Below are positions 14,784 to 22,463 of a stretch of DNA of 32,406 nt, in pieces (position 1 is the first letter of the stretch; every line of letters begins with the position of its first letter). The notes under the pieces were generated by a model. The model was given only the letters and a program-made list of their open reading frames with translations. It ran no database searches and was not told where the DNA came from. The position numbers were made by a program, and so were the translations under genes. Source of the stretch: a virus; the IMG/VR virus record IMGVR_UViG_3300027708_000217, positions 1 through 32,406 of that record; one strand, written 5' to 3'.

Positions 14784-16746
14784 ACTTGCCGTAACGCGTC
14801 ATTACGCCTACTTCGATGTCTAAGGGTAAACCCTCTCCCCATGCAGGTGGCGTACACATGACTTGTTTCATTTTTTCTACGACAATTTCTGGCTCTGATG
14901 TTTCAACCACAATTTCATCATGGACGTGTAATACGACATCATCCAATCCACGCAAAGAATGTCGAAGTAGATCATTGGCGACAGCTTGTGTGATGTTCTC
15001 ACAGGCAAGACCACGCCATAATCGACCTCTAGGCCATTCGGTTGCGTCTGATGCTGGTTTCCATGCGGCTTTAGCATAACTGACTCCATCGGTTTCTAAT
15101 CGTGCGAATGGATAGCATAGCACACGTCCGCTAGGAAGTGCGTACCAAAGATGCTGACCGTCATACATATATGTGACACGCCCTGCGCTAAACTCATAAC
15201 CCTTGTTACGCATGGCACGGGTATACGCATTTTCAAGGTCTTGCCAATACTGTACTGCCCATGGATTAGCCATACGCCAACCATTAACCATCCGTTTAGC
15301 TTCGGCTTCAGGCAATAAAATACCATATGCCCTACCCATTGCAGCAAACGCGCCCACACCACCTGAAAAGCCACAAGCTAACTCTTGTACCTTACCAATT
15401 TGACGTTGCTCATTGGTGATTTGGTCAATAGGTACATGAAAAGTAGCGCTTGCGTTGACTTTATAAACATCTTCTTTTGTGCGAAATATGTCTAGTTTTT
15501 TAATCCCTGCAGGGCAATTCGATAGCCAAGGATTGACTCTAGCCTCAACTGCCGACCAGTCAGCAACGACTAATGATTTTCCCCTATCGGGTATGAGGGC
15601 AGGTCGTAACATGGACTTGAGTACATCTGTGATACGACGTCCAAAGGCAGGGACAATTGAGTGGCCTCTAACCATAGCTTGTCTAACGGCATCTGGATCT
15701 TTAGCGGACTTGCGGGTGAAATTATGGACTTGGGCGCCATAACTGCTAGCACGCCCTGTCGCTGATCCTCCTGCAAACACAAATGCGCCACGAACTCGGT
15801 AATCTTCTTCATCGGCTAATTCCTTTAATCGGTTAAATTTGGCAACGCTCGACGCCCATAGGTCGTCCGCACATTGGATAACATCTGCAACTTGCGGCGG
15901 TACTTCGTCTGCGTTCTCGCTGGCAAGTATGAGTAAATTAGCCCTAATAGTTTTATCGATTGAATATTTCTTTTCTCCATCTTTATACACTTCCATTAAT
16001 TTTTTAGCTTGGTCACCAACACGTGCTAACACCCATTCACGCATTTTAGAACTACGTACACTTGTAATCTCACCTTCAGTCACCTCGGCAACAATACGCT
16101 CAATTTCTTCTAGCTCAACGCTTGCGTATTTAATTGCTGATTCAGCAAGCGATTTATCTAACAACACGCCACGGTCATTAATCTGCTCATTAATATGATA
16201 ATCCATCAGCTCATCATCTGAAAGCTGACGCATAGCTTGACTAATCGCACGCATTGCTCGAACGTCCTGCTCGCAGTAAGCCACCATCTCATCCATCAAA
16301 ATAGGGTCGTCATTAAACGTGCCATCACTTTTAGGAATTGATAGCAGGCGAATCAACTGATTGCCTCTATGGTCTTTACGCATATTGGAACTTGCAAATC
16401 TGCCAACATCTTCTAATGAGCCTGGCGCACAGTTAGCGCGTGCTTGTGTTGCGGTGCAAAAAAATTGTTCTAGTTTTGGTTCAGGTATACCTTGATCAGG
16501 ACATAAAACATACCACATAATCAAACGCTCAAACGCCGCATTATGCGCCCTAATTTGACCACCTGAAACAATAAAATCAACAATTTTTTGTGGAAAAGGT
16601 TGATGCGGACGCCAAGACTGCACGTCCTCATCATCGAACGCATATGAAAGGCATAGCACCGAAGTGCTGGCATCCCTAGCGTAGTTGTAGACGCCATGAC
16701 TGATTAGGTCGCAGCGACTACGCGTCTCGAAATCAATCCAAAGCAT
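14782..16746 (-). CDS. Family A DNA polymerase with 3'-5' exonuclease domain
   Basis: The phage replicative polymerase, 654 aa from ATG 16746. Exonuclease motifs: MLWIDFETRS (D5, E7), AHNAAFE (exo II; Glu rather than the usual Asp) and YCEQD (157-161). Polymerase motifs: VVADWSAVEAR (motif A, D396), RQIGKVQELACGFSGG (O helix: R448, K452) and HVHDE (motif C, 607-611). By alignment to E. coli Pol I (R754, K758, F762, Y766), the 762 position is L456 and the 766 position is F460. No 5'-3' exonuclease domain is present. The ATG at 16746 overlaps the upstream stop by one base (TGATG); a TTG at 16749 would add a single residue. Confidence 0.95.
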   Translation of the reverse strand: MLWIDFETRSRCDLISHGVYNYARDASTSVLCLSYAFDDEDVQSWRPHQPFPQKIVDFIVSGGQIRAHNAAFERLIMWYVLCPDQGIPEPKLEQFFCTATQARANCAPGSLEDVGRFASSNMRKDHRGNQLIRLLSIPKSDGTFNDDPILMDEMVAYCEQDVRAMRAISQAMRQLSDDELMDYHINEQINDRGVLLDKSLAESAIKYASVELEEIERIVAEVTEGEITSVRSSKMREWVLARVGDQAKKLMEVYKDGEKKYSIDKTIRANLLILASENADEVPPQVADVIQCADDLWASSVAKFNRLKELADEEDYRVRGAFVFAGGSATGRASSYGAQVHNFTRKSAKDPDAVRQAMVRGHSIVPAFGRRITDVLKSMLRPALIPDRGKSLVVADWSAVEARVNPWLSNCPAGIKKLDIFRTKEDVYKVNASATFHVPIDQITNEQRQIGKVQELACGFSGGVGAFAAMGRAYGILLPEAEAKRMVNGWRMANPWAVQYWQDLENAYTRAMRNKGYEFSAGRVTYMYDGQHLWYALPSGRVLCYPFARLETDGVSYAKAAWKPASDATEWPRGRLWRGLACENITQAVANDLLRHSLRGLDDVVLHVHDEIVVETSEPEIVVEKMKQVMCTPPAWGEGLPLDIEVGVMTRYGK

Positions 16747-17396
16747 CAAGCACCACGGCGACGGCGTGTTGCAGGTGCTTCTACAGCAGGCGCTTCAACT
16801 TCTTTTGGTGCTTCTTCTTTTGTTTCCACGAGCATACTTACCCATTCTTGAATATCGAATATGGGTGTATAGATACGGCCATACGACTTGTGACTGTAAT
16901 GCTCTTTCTTGAGCAATACAATTGGTACTGGCTTAGTTTGATCTGCTTCAACTTGTGTGGCAATAGCAACTGCTAGGGCTTGAACTGCACGCTTACCACC
17001 AACAGACGTTGTTGTATAGCGAACTTCCATGCCCTTGTCATCTCCAGATACGCACTTCATAGACATACCAACTTGCGTTTCCCAACCCTTCTTGGCATTA
17101 GGTGGCGCAGCATCAAGTTCAGGCAATGGCTGAGATACAGATACCATTTTCTCGCCAAGCACTTCACCATCACCCCATGCGATGTGACCATGCACGAATG
17201 AGAACGGATTGACTGCCCATGTGGAATCATCTTCGATTTCGGTTTGATCTGCACCGAATACCCAATGACCTGTTTTGTCCATCTTAATAATGACAACGCC
17301 TGCGGTTCCCACATCGGTTTCTAAGGCACGAAGTGCGGTAGATAATGCGGTAACTGAAGGTAAATTTGCTGCTGAAAATGTAGTTAAATTTGACAT
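16746..17396 (-). CDS. Putative single-stranded DNA-binding protein, 216 aa
   Basis: Encodes 216 aa, between the Cas4-like nuclease and the polymerase. Residues 1-180 look like a mixed beta domain with aromatic residues (KTGHWVFGAD, WAVNPFSFVHGHIAWGDGEV, KKGWETQVGMSMKCVS). The tail is acidic and Pro/Ala-rich (EEAPKEVEAPAVEAPA) and ends in RRRRGA. A folded nucleic-acid-binding domain plus a disordered tail, encoded beside polymerase and nuclease, is the usual layout of phage ssDNA-binding proteins. The basic tip is unlike the acidic tip of bacterial SSB. No OB-fold motif can be proven by eye. AAGGA precedes ATG 17396. Confidence 0.6.
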   Translation of the reverse strand: MSNLTTFSAANLPSVTALSTALRALETDVGTAGVVIIKMDKTGHWVFGADQTEIEDDSTWAVNPFSFVHGHIAWGDGEVLGEKMVSVSQPLPELDAAPPNAKKGWETQVGMSMKCVSGDDKGMEVRYTTTSVGGKRAVQALAVAIATQVEADQTKPVPIVLLKKEHYSHKSYGRIYTPIFDIQEWVSMLVETKEEAPKEVEAPAVEAPATRRRRGA

Positions 17397-17408
17397 TTGT
17401 TTAGTTCC

Positions 17409-18536
17409 TTATTGGATTTTAGAAAGGGCTGCGGTGAGTTGCTTCCCGATTTGTACAACGGCTGGGCGAGGATCATCTTCTCGCGCCAACGTACTGCCAC
17501 TACTTACTGCTACTACTAAGTCATCAGGCAGTTTGGTTCCTGACTTCTTGAGTACCTTTTCTGCTTGCGCAGGTGAAATCATTTTAGATACATACAGTTC
17601 ATCTTTAGGGATGACTTTAGATAATACATCATCTGCAATGTCTTCATTAGCCCATTGACGTGTGGCACGCTTGTTGACCAACTTCCAACCAGGCACAGGC
17701 ACATCGGCTTCTAACATCTGATGTGCTAATGCACGTAAGTCTGTAATCCATTGTTCTAACAAATCGCAGTTAGCCAAATAAGAACCAATTTTGTCAGCGT
17801 CTAACGATTTAATTTGTAGGTTAACTGCTCTATCTACTGCACCTGTCATTTTAGGGCAAACAGGTTTGGCTGCACACCAACGGCAATGGTCGCCTGCCAT
17901 AATAGGCGCATCTGTTTTTGTTGATTTTTGTACGGCTTGTGCAAGTTGCAATTCAAACTGCTTAACACGCTCAACAGTTGTCACCCAACTTCTAAGTGTA
18001 GGTGGCTGAATGATGACACATTCAATCTCTGTCACACCTTCAAACACCCAAGATACTGACGGTGTGCGCATGGCCGCAGCTGCGTAAAATAACAACTGTT
18101 CGTTTTCTTCTACACCAACGGCTACGCCATCACCAAACTTCCAATCTAAAACAATAGCACGATTGCCAATGCGACCAAGCAAATCACATGAACCAAATAC
18201 GTCAGGTAAGAAATCACCAAAGTTAACTTCGGTTTCTACTGCATATTCCATCTCAAGATTAGGATCAACAACACCTAACAAATCAAGGGCTTTATGCAGT
18301 TTGTTTTCTATTAATTCTTCTGTTAACACTTGATCTTGATACGTCATGCCAAGTAATGATTCAGGCGATACATCTTTACCTAAAACTTGTGCAATTGCAT
18401 CGTGTAATAACGTGCCTTCGTCAGCGTACTTGCTACTAGGCTTAGGTGGCATTGTTGCACTTAGTGCTACAGATCCAGGACAAGCAATAACGCGCTTGGC
18501 TGTTGAACCACCGACTATTTTTGAATGATTTGACAT
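17409..18536 (-). CDS. PD-(D/E)XK nuclease with Fe-S cysteines, DUF2800/Cas4-like
   Basis: Encodes 375 aa. Nuclease residues can be followed: EGTLLHDAI (H45), SCDLLG (D118), VLDWKFGDG (D131, K133) and NEQLLFYAAA (Q147, Y151). Four cysteines, C19 in ACPGS plus C218, C221 and C227 in HCRWCAAKPVCPKM, match the iron-sulphur arrangement of Cas4/AddB-type exonucleases. Phage proteins of the DUF2800 family like this occur next to polymerase genes and probably process DNA ends during replication or recombination. First gene of the leftward replication operon, with AAAGGAA before its ATG and a divergent promoter pair upstream. It is not a CRISPR adaptation protein here, since no array or other cas gene is present. 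Confidence 0.88.
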   Translation of the reverse strand: MSNHSKIVGGSTAKRVIACPGSVALSATMPPKPSSKYADEGTLLHDAIAQVLGKDVSPESLLGMTYQDQVLTEELIENKLHKALDLLGVVDPNLEMEYAVETEVNFGDFLPDVFGSCDLLGRIGNRAIVLDWKFGDGVAVGVEENEQLLFYAAAAMRTPSVSWVFEGVTEIECVIIQPPTLRSWVTTVERVKQFELQLAQAVQKSTKTDAPIMAGDHCRWCAAKPVCPKMTGAVDRAVNLQIKSLDADKIGSYLANCDLLEQWITDLRALAHQMLEADVPVPGWKLVNKRATRQWANEDIADDVLSKVIPKDELYVSKMISPAQAEKVLKKSGTKLPDDLVVAVSSGSTLAREDDPRPAVVQIGKQLTAALSKIQ

Positions 18537-18560
18537 TTAATTTCCTTTACTTTAGTTGAT

Positions 18561-18589
18561 TTGAGATTCTAGTGTAGCACAAATAAAAT
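18561..18589 (+). promoter_or_regulatory. Sigma70-type promoter for the VRR-NUC/methyltransferase operon
   Basis: TTGAGA (18561-18566), a 17-base spacer and TAAAAT (18584-18589) make a strong sigma70-type match (five of six at each box). Transcription would start near 18596, about 15 bases before ATG 18611, giving a very short leader without a Shine-Dalgarno sequence. Confidence 0.7.
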
Positions 18590-18600
18590 AGATGTGTTAA
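18571..18600 (-). promoter_or_regulatory. Divergent, overlapping promoter for the replication operon
   Basis: On the minus strand TTAACA (18600-18595), an 18-base spacer and TACACT (18576-18571) with an extended -10 TGC lie before the DUF2800 gene. The predicted leader is about 28 bases and contains AAAGGAA. It shares bases with the plus-strand promoter, so polymerase could occupy only one of the two at a time. Confidence 0.6.
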
Positions 18601-18610
18601 ACTTTTTTAC

Positions 18611-18907
18611 ATGGAAACTAAAAATAAATTGGAAAAGGAAAGTGAAATTGAAAAATATTTTATTTGGGCTGTGCTTTCATTGGGTGGAAAGACGTTTAAA
18701 TTCAAGTCTGTTAATCACCGTGGCGTTGCTGATCAAATTGCTTGTTTACCTGATGGCACAACCTGGTTTGTCGAAATCAAACGCCCTAAAGGCGGTCGCT
18801 TATCGCCTCTCCAAGATATATTTGCGAAACAAATGGAAGAATTAAATCAGAAGTATGCGTGTTTATGGACAAAAGAACAAATAGAAGATTGGAAAAATAA
18901 AGTATGA
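18611..18907 (+). CDS. VRR-NUC domain nuclease, 98 aa
   Basis: Encodes 98 aa, a stand-alone VRR-NUC domain of the PD-(D/E)XK superfamily. Visible motifs: early acidic helix SEIEKYF (11-17), RGVADQIACLPDG (catalytic D41), WFVEIKRPKGG (E55, K57) and LSPLQ (Q68). The length is normal for phage stand-alone VRR-NUC proteins, which are thought to cut branched DNA such as Holliday junctions and are often encoded beside SNF2 helicases, as here. The ATG follows a strong promoter on a short leader with no obvious ribosome site. Its stop overlaps the methyltransferase start by four bases (ATGA). Confidence 0.9.
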   Translation: METKNKLEKESEIEKYFIWAVLSLGGKTFKFKSVNHRGVADQIACLPDGTTWFVEIKRPKGGRLSPLQDIFAKQMEELNQKYACLWTKEQIEDWKNKV

Positions 18908-20319
18908 AATATTTATCAGTTTGTAGTGGTATTGAAGCAGCAACTGTAGCTTGGCACCATATGGGTTGGACTCCTGTCGCATTTAGCGAAATAGAAAAAT
19001 TCCCATCTGCCGTATTAGCACATCATTACCCCCATGTGCCTAATCTAGGGGATATGACTAAATATAAGGAGTGGAATTTAAATGAATCAATTGACATTCT
19101 CGTTGGAGGAACCCCCTGCCAATCATTCAGCGTGGCAGGTCTTAGAAAAGGACTTGAAGACCCTAGAGGAAATCTCGCACTTACCTATGTTGGATTACTT
19201 GATAAGTTTAGACCCAAGTGGTTTATTTGGGAAAACGTGCCAGGTGTCCTCAGTTCAAATGGTGGAAGGGACTTTGGTTCCTTTCTTGGGGCGGTGGCAG
19301 AACTCGGGTATGGGTGGGCTTACAGGGTGCTTGACGCTCAGTACTTTGGAGTCGCCCAAAGACGTAGAAGAGTGTTTGTTGTCGGATGTCTTGGAGACTG
19401 GGAAAGTGCAGCAGAAGTTCTTTTTGAGTCCGACTGCTTGCGAAGGGATACTACGAAGGGCAGAAAAACGAGGGAAGAAACTACCACCTCTTTTGTACCA
19501 AGCCTTGCTAACTGCCTCCAAACAACAAGCAACGACTACAGTAGAGCCGATGGATTTAATATGATTGCGTATGAATCTCACCCTGCTGACAGTCGCATTA
19601 AAGAAATGGGTGAAACGTGTCAAACCGTGACTAGCCGTTGGGGTACTGGTGGCGGTAACGTGCCATTGGTACAAGCAATAGCATTTGAACCTGGTATAGC
19701 AAAACGTGAAGGTGGTGATTCAAGATTTACAAAAGAAATGTCACCAACATTGCGTAAAGAAATGGGCGATAACCAAGTGGCAGTTGCATATAGTGTTCGT
19801 GAAGATGCTAAAGCAAATACGTTTAGTGCTACTGAACTTAAAGTATCTAACGCCATAGGCGCATTACGTCCAAGTCCACAGTCACATCATGCACAAGTAT
19901 TTGTAGCACAACCGCTTGTATTAGAAGATCAAGGTGGGTCTATTATAAATACGTCGCAGACAGGTATTGTTGGCACGTTGCGTAGCGAATCACATGGGCA
20001 TGAGCCAAGTATTCTTGCACATACATTTAAAGTGCGTGGGGGTTGCGAAGGTGGTGGTAAAGGTTATCTGGGGCAAGATGAAAAAGCATTTACGATTTCA
20101 ACAACGCAAGACCAACAACTTTATGCAAATATGGCAGTCAGACGTTTGACACCTATTGAATGTGAACGATTACAAGGCTTTCCTGACAATTACACCGACA
20201 TTAAACCTAAAGGCAAAGATACACCTGATGGCCCACGTTATAAAGCGTTAGGTAATAGTATGGCAGTACCTTGCATGAAATGGATTGGCGAAGGTATTGA
20301 TATGATAGAAAACCCATGA
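18904..20319 (+). CDS. C5-cytosine-specific DNA methyltransferase (Dcm-like)
   Basis: Encodes 471 aa; transfers a methyl group from S-adenosylmethionine to cytosine C5, probably to shield phage DNA from restriction. Motifs are in normal order: I SVCSGIEAAT (5-14), IV GGTPCQSFSVAG with catalytic C72, VI WENVPG (109-114), VIII QRRRRVF (152-158), IX RRLTPIECERLQGFPDNY (413-430) and X GNSMAVP (450-456). About 250 residues separate VIII from IX, which is long. That insert ends in five tandem repeats of about 37 residues (221-408), presumably part of target recognition. A second 160-codon frame lies inside the gene (19082-19564). It is coupled to the VRR-NUC gene upstream and the helicase downstream by ATGA overlaps. 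Confidence 0.95.
   Translation: MKYLSVCSGIEAATVAWHHMGWTPVAFSEIEKFPSAVLAHHYPHVPNLGDMTKYKEWNLNESIDILVGGTPCQSFSVAGLRKGLEDPRGNLALTYVGLLDKFRPKWFIWENVPGVLSSNGGRDFGSFLGAVAELGYGWAYRVLDAQYFGVAQRRRRVFVVGCLGDWESAAEVLFESDCLRRDTTKGRKTREETTTSFVPSLANCLQTTSNDYSRADGFNMIAYESHPADSRIKEMGETCQTVTSRWGTGGGNVPLVQAIAFEPGIAKREGGDSRFTKEMSPTLRKEMGDNQVAVAYSVREDAKANTFSATELKVSNAIGALRPSPQSHHAQVFVAQPLVLEDQGGSIINTSQTGIVGTLRSESHGHEPSILAHTFKVRGGCEGGGKGYLGQDEKAFTISTTQDQQLYANMAVRRLTPIECERLQGFPDNYTDIKPKGKDTPDGPRYKALGNSMAVPCMKWIGEGIDMIENP
19082..19564 (+). CDS. Nested overlapping frame inside the methyltransferase gene (160 aa, possible gene)
   Basis: A 160-codon frame lies wholly within the methyltransferase gene in the next reading frame. 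It starts at ATG 19082 with AAGGAG ten bases upstream. The predicted product begins MNQLTFSLEEPPANHSAWQV and near its end has FFLSPTACEGILRRAEKRGK. I recall FLSxxACxGILRRAxxRGK-like sequences as separately annotated hypothetical proteins beside phage methyltransferases, though I cannot check this here. The first part overlaps codons of motif IV, so some apparent conservation would be forced by the methyltransferase. It ends at the first codon of the methyltransferase repeats. It may be a true overlapping gene or an unusually long chance frame. Confidence 0.5.
   Translation: MNQLTFSLEEPPANHSAWQVLEKDLKTLEEISHLPMLDYLISLDPSGLFGKTCQVSSVQMVEGTLVPFLGRWQNSGMGGLTGCLTLSTLESPKDVEECLLSDVLETGKVQQKFFLSPTACEGILRRAEKRGKKLPPLLYQALLTASKQQATTTVEPMDLI
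19564..20127 (+). repeat. Five tandem ~37-residue repeats in the methyltransferase
   Basis: Residues 221-408 can be divided into units of 37, 37, 40, 37 and 37 residues. After the first, each unit starts with Ala and a short hydrophobic strand (AIAFEPG, AYSVRED, AQPLVLE, AHTFKVR). Each carries a late TxR or TLR-type element (CQTVTSRW, SPTLRKEM, GALRPSPQ, GTLRSESH, AFTISTTQ) followed by a hydrophobic end (VPLVQ, NQVAV, QVFV, PSIL, QLYA). They are degenerate at DNA level, so the duplications are old. Confidence 0.65.
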
Positions 20320-21647
20320 AACTACGAAACTACCAAGAATTAGCAGCTGACTTTTTGTACGAAAATGACAGGGCAATGATTCTTGCGCCAGTTGGTGCAG
20401 GTAAGACGGCTATTACGTTGACTGCAATGGATGAGATGTTACGTTATAACATTGTTAAACGCTGGCTAGTTGTAGCACCTAAGCGTGTTTGTACTGACGT
20501 ATGGCCTGTCGAGCAACCCAAGTGGGCGCCTGACATGAAGTTAGCCGTAGCAGTTGGCACACCTAAGCAACGTCAGGCAGCGTTTGATTCTGAGGCACTT
20601 GTAGTTGTTATTAATTACGACAATTTGCAATCACTTTCTGATATTAAAGATTTTGATGGCATTGTGTTTGACGAATTAACTAAACTTAAAAACCCATCAG
20701 GCGTACGGTTTAAAGCATTAACTAAATTAATTGACCACATCAAAATACGTTGGGGTTTGACAGGTAGCTTTACAAGCAACGGTTTAGAGGATGTTTTTGG
20801 GCAATGTAAGATTATTGATCAACAGTTGTTAGGTCGGTCTAAAGGGGCGTTTATGCAAAAATATTTTGTGTTAATGAATAAAGATTTTGGCGAATGGGCG
20901 CCCAGACTTGGTTCACTTGTACAAGTTATGGAACAAATTAAACCATCTACATTTGTGCTAGATGCTGGCGAGTACGCTGATAAATTACCACCCTGCCATA
21001 TTGTTGAAATGCGGTGCGATATGGCTGACCGTACGCATTACGAGAAGATGAAGAAAAATTTTGTTGTGCAATTTGAGAAAGAACAGATTACGGCCATTAA
21101 CGCAGCAGTTGTTACAGGCAAATTATCACAAATGGCGTCAGGCTTTATCTATCAAACAGAAACAACAGCGTCTAATACACCTGGCCGCATGAACGTCACC
21201 CAAGTGCCGATATGGTTTAGTAGTCATAAGTTTGATTTGCTTGACGAGTTAGTGGAAGAAAACCAACACGCTAACACCATCATTGTGTACAACTACATTG
21301 AGGAGTTGGCAGAACTCAAGCGTAGATACCCACACGCCCAGACCATCAATGACACAAAAGCTACCCAGCGTTGGAATGAGGGCAAGATTGAACTGCTACT
21401 GATTCACCCTAAGTCAGCAGGGCATGGGTTAAACCTTCAGCATGGCGGGTGCAAGATGGTGTTTGTATCGTTGCCTTGGAGTCTTGAGTTGTACGAGCAA
21501 ACGATTGGCAGGTTGCACAGATCAGGTCAAAAACATGATGTGTGGGTTTACTTGTTGCTGACGAACAAAACAATTGAAGAACGTATTTTAGGCGCCCTAA
21601 AAGACAAAAGGGCTTTATCTGATATAGCAATGGAGGAGTTGAAATGA
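20316..21647 (+). CDS. SNF2-family DEAD/H-type helicase, 443 aa
   Basis: Encodes 443 aa, a compact two-domain superfamily 2 helicase or translocase of the SNF2 kind often seen in phages. Motifs: APVGAGKT (24-31, Walker A), VFDELTKLKN (117-126, with DELT where DEAH/DESS is more usual), LTGSFTSNGLED (148-159; many relatives have LTGTPxxNGLED), HGLNLQ and QTIGRLHRSGQ (motif VI). An ATP-driven motor acting on branched or blocked DNA, with the VRR-NUC protein as a plausible nuclease partner, is likely. It begins in an ATGA overlap with the methyltransferase stop and ends in an ATGA overlap with the next small gene. Confidence 0.92.
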   Translation: MKLRNYQELAADFLYENDRAMILAPVGAGKTAITLTAMDEMLRYNIVKRWLVVAPKRVCTDVWPVEQPKWAPDMKLAVAVGTPKQRQAAFDSEALVVVINYDNLQSLSDIKDFDGIVFDELTKLKNPSGVRFKALTKLIDHIKIRWGLTGSFTSNGLEDVFGQCKIIDQQLLGRSKGAFMQKYFVLMNKDFGEWAPRLGSLVQVMEQIKPSTFVLDAGEYADKLPPCHIVEMRCDMADRTHYEKMKKNFVVQFEKEQITAINAAVVTGKLSQMASGFIYQTETTASNTPGRMNVTQVPIWFSSHKFDLLDELVEENQHANTIIVYNYIEELAELKRRYPHAQTINDTKATQRWNEGKIELLLIHPKSAGHGLNLQHGGCKMVFVSLPWSLELYEQTIGRLHRSGQKHDVWVYLLLTNKTIEERILGALKDKRALSDIAMEELK

Positions 21648-21823
21648 AAACAATTGCATTTTTAGTAGCTACATTTATTTGTGGTTACGTTATTTTTATG
21701 GTGTCATTAGTTGAAAAACAAACGCATTGGGGTATTAAGAGCTGCGAACTGGCTGAGATTAGCCCCGACTTTACACCACAACAGAAACAAGATTGCCGAC
21801 AGGCAAGAAAGGACAGGACATGA
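21644..21823 (+). CDS. Small protein with N-terminal membrane segment, 59 aa
   Basis: Starts at ATG 21644 in an ATGA overlap with the helicase stop, with GGAGG upstream. The product has an N-terminal hydrophobic segment (TIAFLVATFICGYVIFMVSL, about 3-22) and a polar tail with two cysteines (KSCELAEISPDFTPQQKQDC). This could be a membrane anchor with a periplasmic, possibly disulphide-bonded tail, or a secreted peptide; no clear cleavage or lipobox site. Unrecognised. Confidence 0.7.
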   Translation: MKTIAFLVATFICGYVIFMVSLVEKQTHWGIKSCELAEISPDFTPQQKQDCRQARKDRT

Positions 21824-22020
21824 AACGATTAGCAAATTACAAAGCCCAGTTAAAGGCGGCGCAGGCCGAAGAAACTATTCGGATGCGAGAGTACAACACC
21901 GCTATGCGTGCGTTGAAAAAGATTATTAAACAAGTAATGACTTTACAAGAAAGGGTAGAACGTGAAACCACTATCATGGCGAAAACTGCAAGCCGTGCTG
22001 AATCAGCTAAACGAAGTTGA
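21820..22020 (+). CDS. Helical basic protein, 66 aa
   Basis: Start set at ATG 21820, in an ATGA overlap with the previous stop and with AGGACAGGA upstream; an in-frame TTG at 21793 is less likely. The 66-aa product, for example LANYKAQLKAAQAEETIRMR, is one long charged helix, probably a coiled coil. Its end overlaps the start of the next gene by 59 bases in another frame. Function unknown. Confidence 0.65.
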   Translation: MKRLANYKAQLKAAQAEETIRMREYNTAMRALKKIIKQVMTLQERVERETTIMAKTASRAESAKRS

Positions 22021-22156
22021 AGTGCTGGCGATGTTGGATGAGGAAAGACGTACGTTAAAGCGTGCGTCTATTTTAGAGCGCTTACACATGAGGTACAACA
22101 CCTTGCGTGTTAGCCGTGAACGTATTGAAATTATGAAGGAGGCAGTAGCACCATGA
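21962..22156 (+). CDS. Small helical phage protein with GTG start, 64 aa
   Basis: Begins at GTG 21962, six bases after AAAGGG. The 64-aa product (MKPLSWRKLQAVLNQLNEVE, then LAMLDEERRTLKRASILERL and HMRYNTLRVSRERIEIMKEA) resembles a group of small phage proteins with the EVLxML(D/N)xER...ILERLHxRYNTLR pattern, which I recognise by eye only. That conserved stretch lies past the 59-base overlap with the previous gene, so the gene is credible even if its exact start is not. Confidence 0.7.
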   Translation: MKPLSWRKLQAVLNQLNEVEVLAMLDEERRTLKRASILERLHMRYNTLRVSRERIEIMKEAVAP

Positions 22157-22320
22157 TTCAACCAGATTTTTCAACTTGGACACACGCTAATTTGGTAAAG
22201 TTTGCTAATGAAACGTACGCCAAAGTTATCGATGATGTGTATGAAATGGAACAGTTAAGAAAAGATTTAAAAGCGTGTATTCAAGCTTATCGTGAAATTA
22301 ACACAAGGAGTAATAAATGA
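22153..22320 (+). CDS. Small protein, 55 aa
   Basis: ATG 22153 overlaps the previous stop by four bases and follows GGAGGCAG. The product, MIQPDFSTWTHANLVKFANE then KVIDDVYEMEQLRKDLKACI, is helical with an N-terminal Trp-containing segment. No family recognised; support is the coupling and ribosome site. Confidence 0.68.
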   Translation: MIQPDFSTWTHANLVKFANETYAKVIDDVYEMEQLRKDLKACIQAYREINTRSNK

Positions 22321-22463
22321 AAAAGAAATCCCCAATTAAACCTGTATCGTATTGGCAAATTAAAGAATGGAAATATGTCCCCGCGTGTAGCACAAACGTG
22401 CTTGAGCGTTTTAAATCAACAGGCTGGAATGTCCCTAGTGAAATAAAAGAAAGTCAAAAATGA
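22317..22463 (+). CDS. Small basic protein, 48 aa
   Basis: ATG 22317 lies in an ATGA overlap, with AAGGAG upstream. The 48-aa product starts MKKKSPIKPVSYWQIKEWKY and carries FKSTGWNVPSE. It is basic with several aromatic residues, so nucleic-acid or protein binding is possible. Unrecognised. Confidence 0.62.
   Translation: MKKKSPIKPVSYWQIKEWKYVPACSTNVLERFKSTGWNVPSEIKESQK

Noticed and set aside
15839-16198. A 119-codon open frame on the plus strand
   Set aside because: Antisense to the polymerase gene; the product is Ser/Thr/Leu-rich antisense-type sequence with no motif.
16746-16749. TTG at 16749 as the polymerase start
   Set aside because: An ATG three bases further on, in a one-base overlap with the previous stop, is the simpler start.
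19255-19674. A 139-codon open frame on the minus strand within the methyltransferase gene
   Set aside because: No ribosome site or recognisable motif; opposite strand to every gene in this operon, unlike the same-strand nested frame at 19082.
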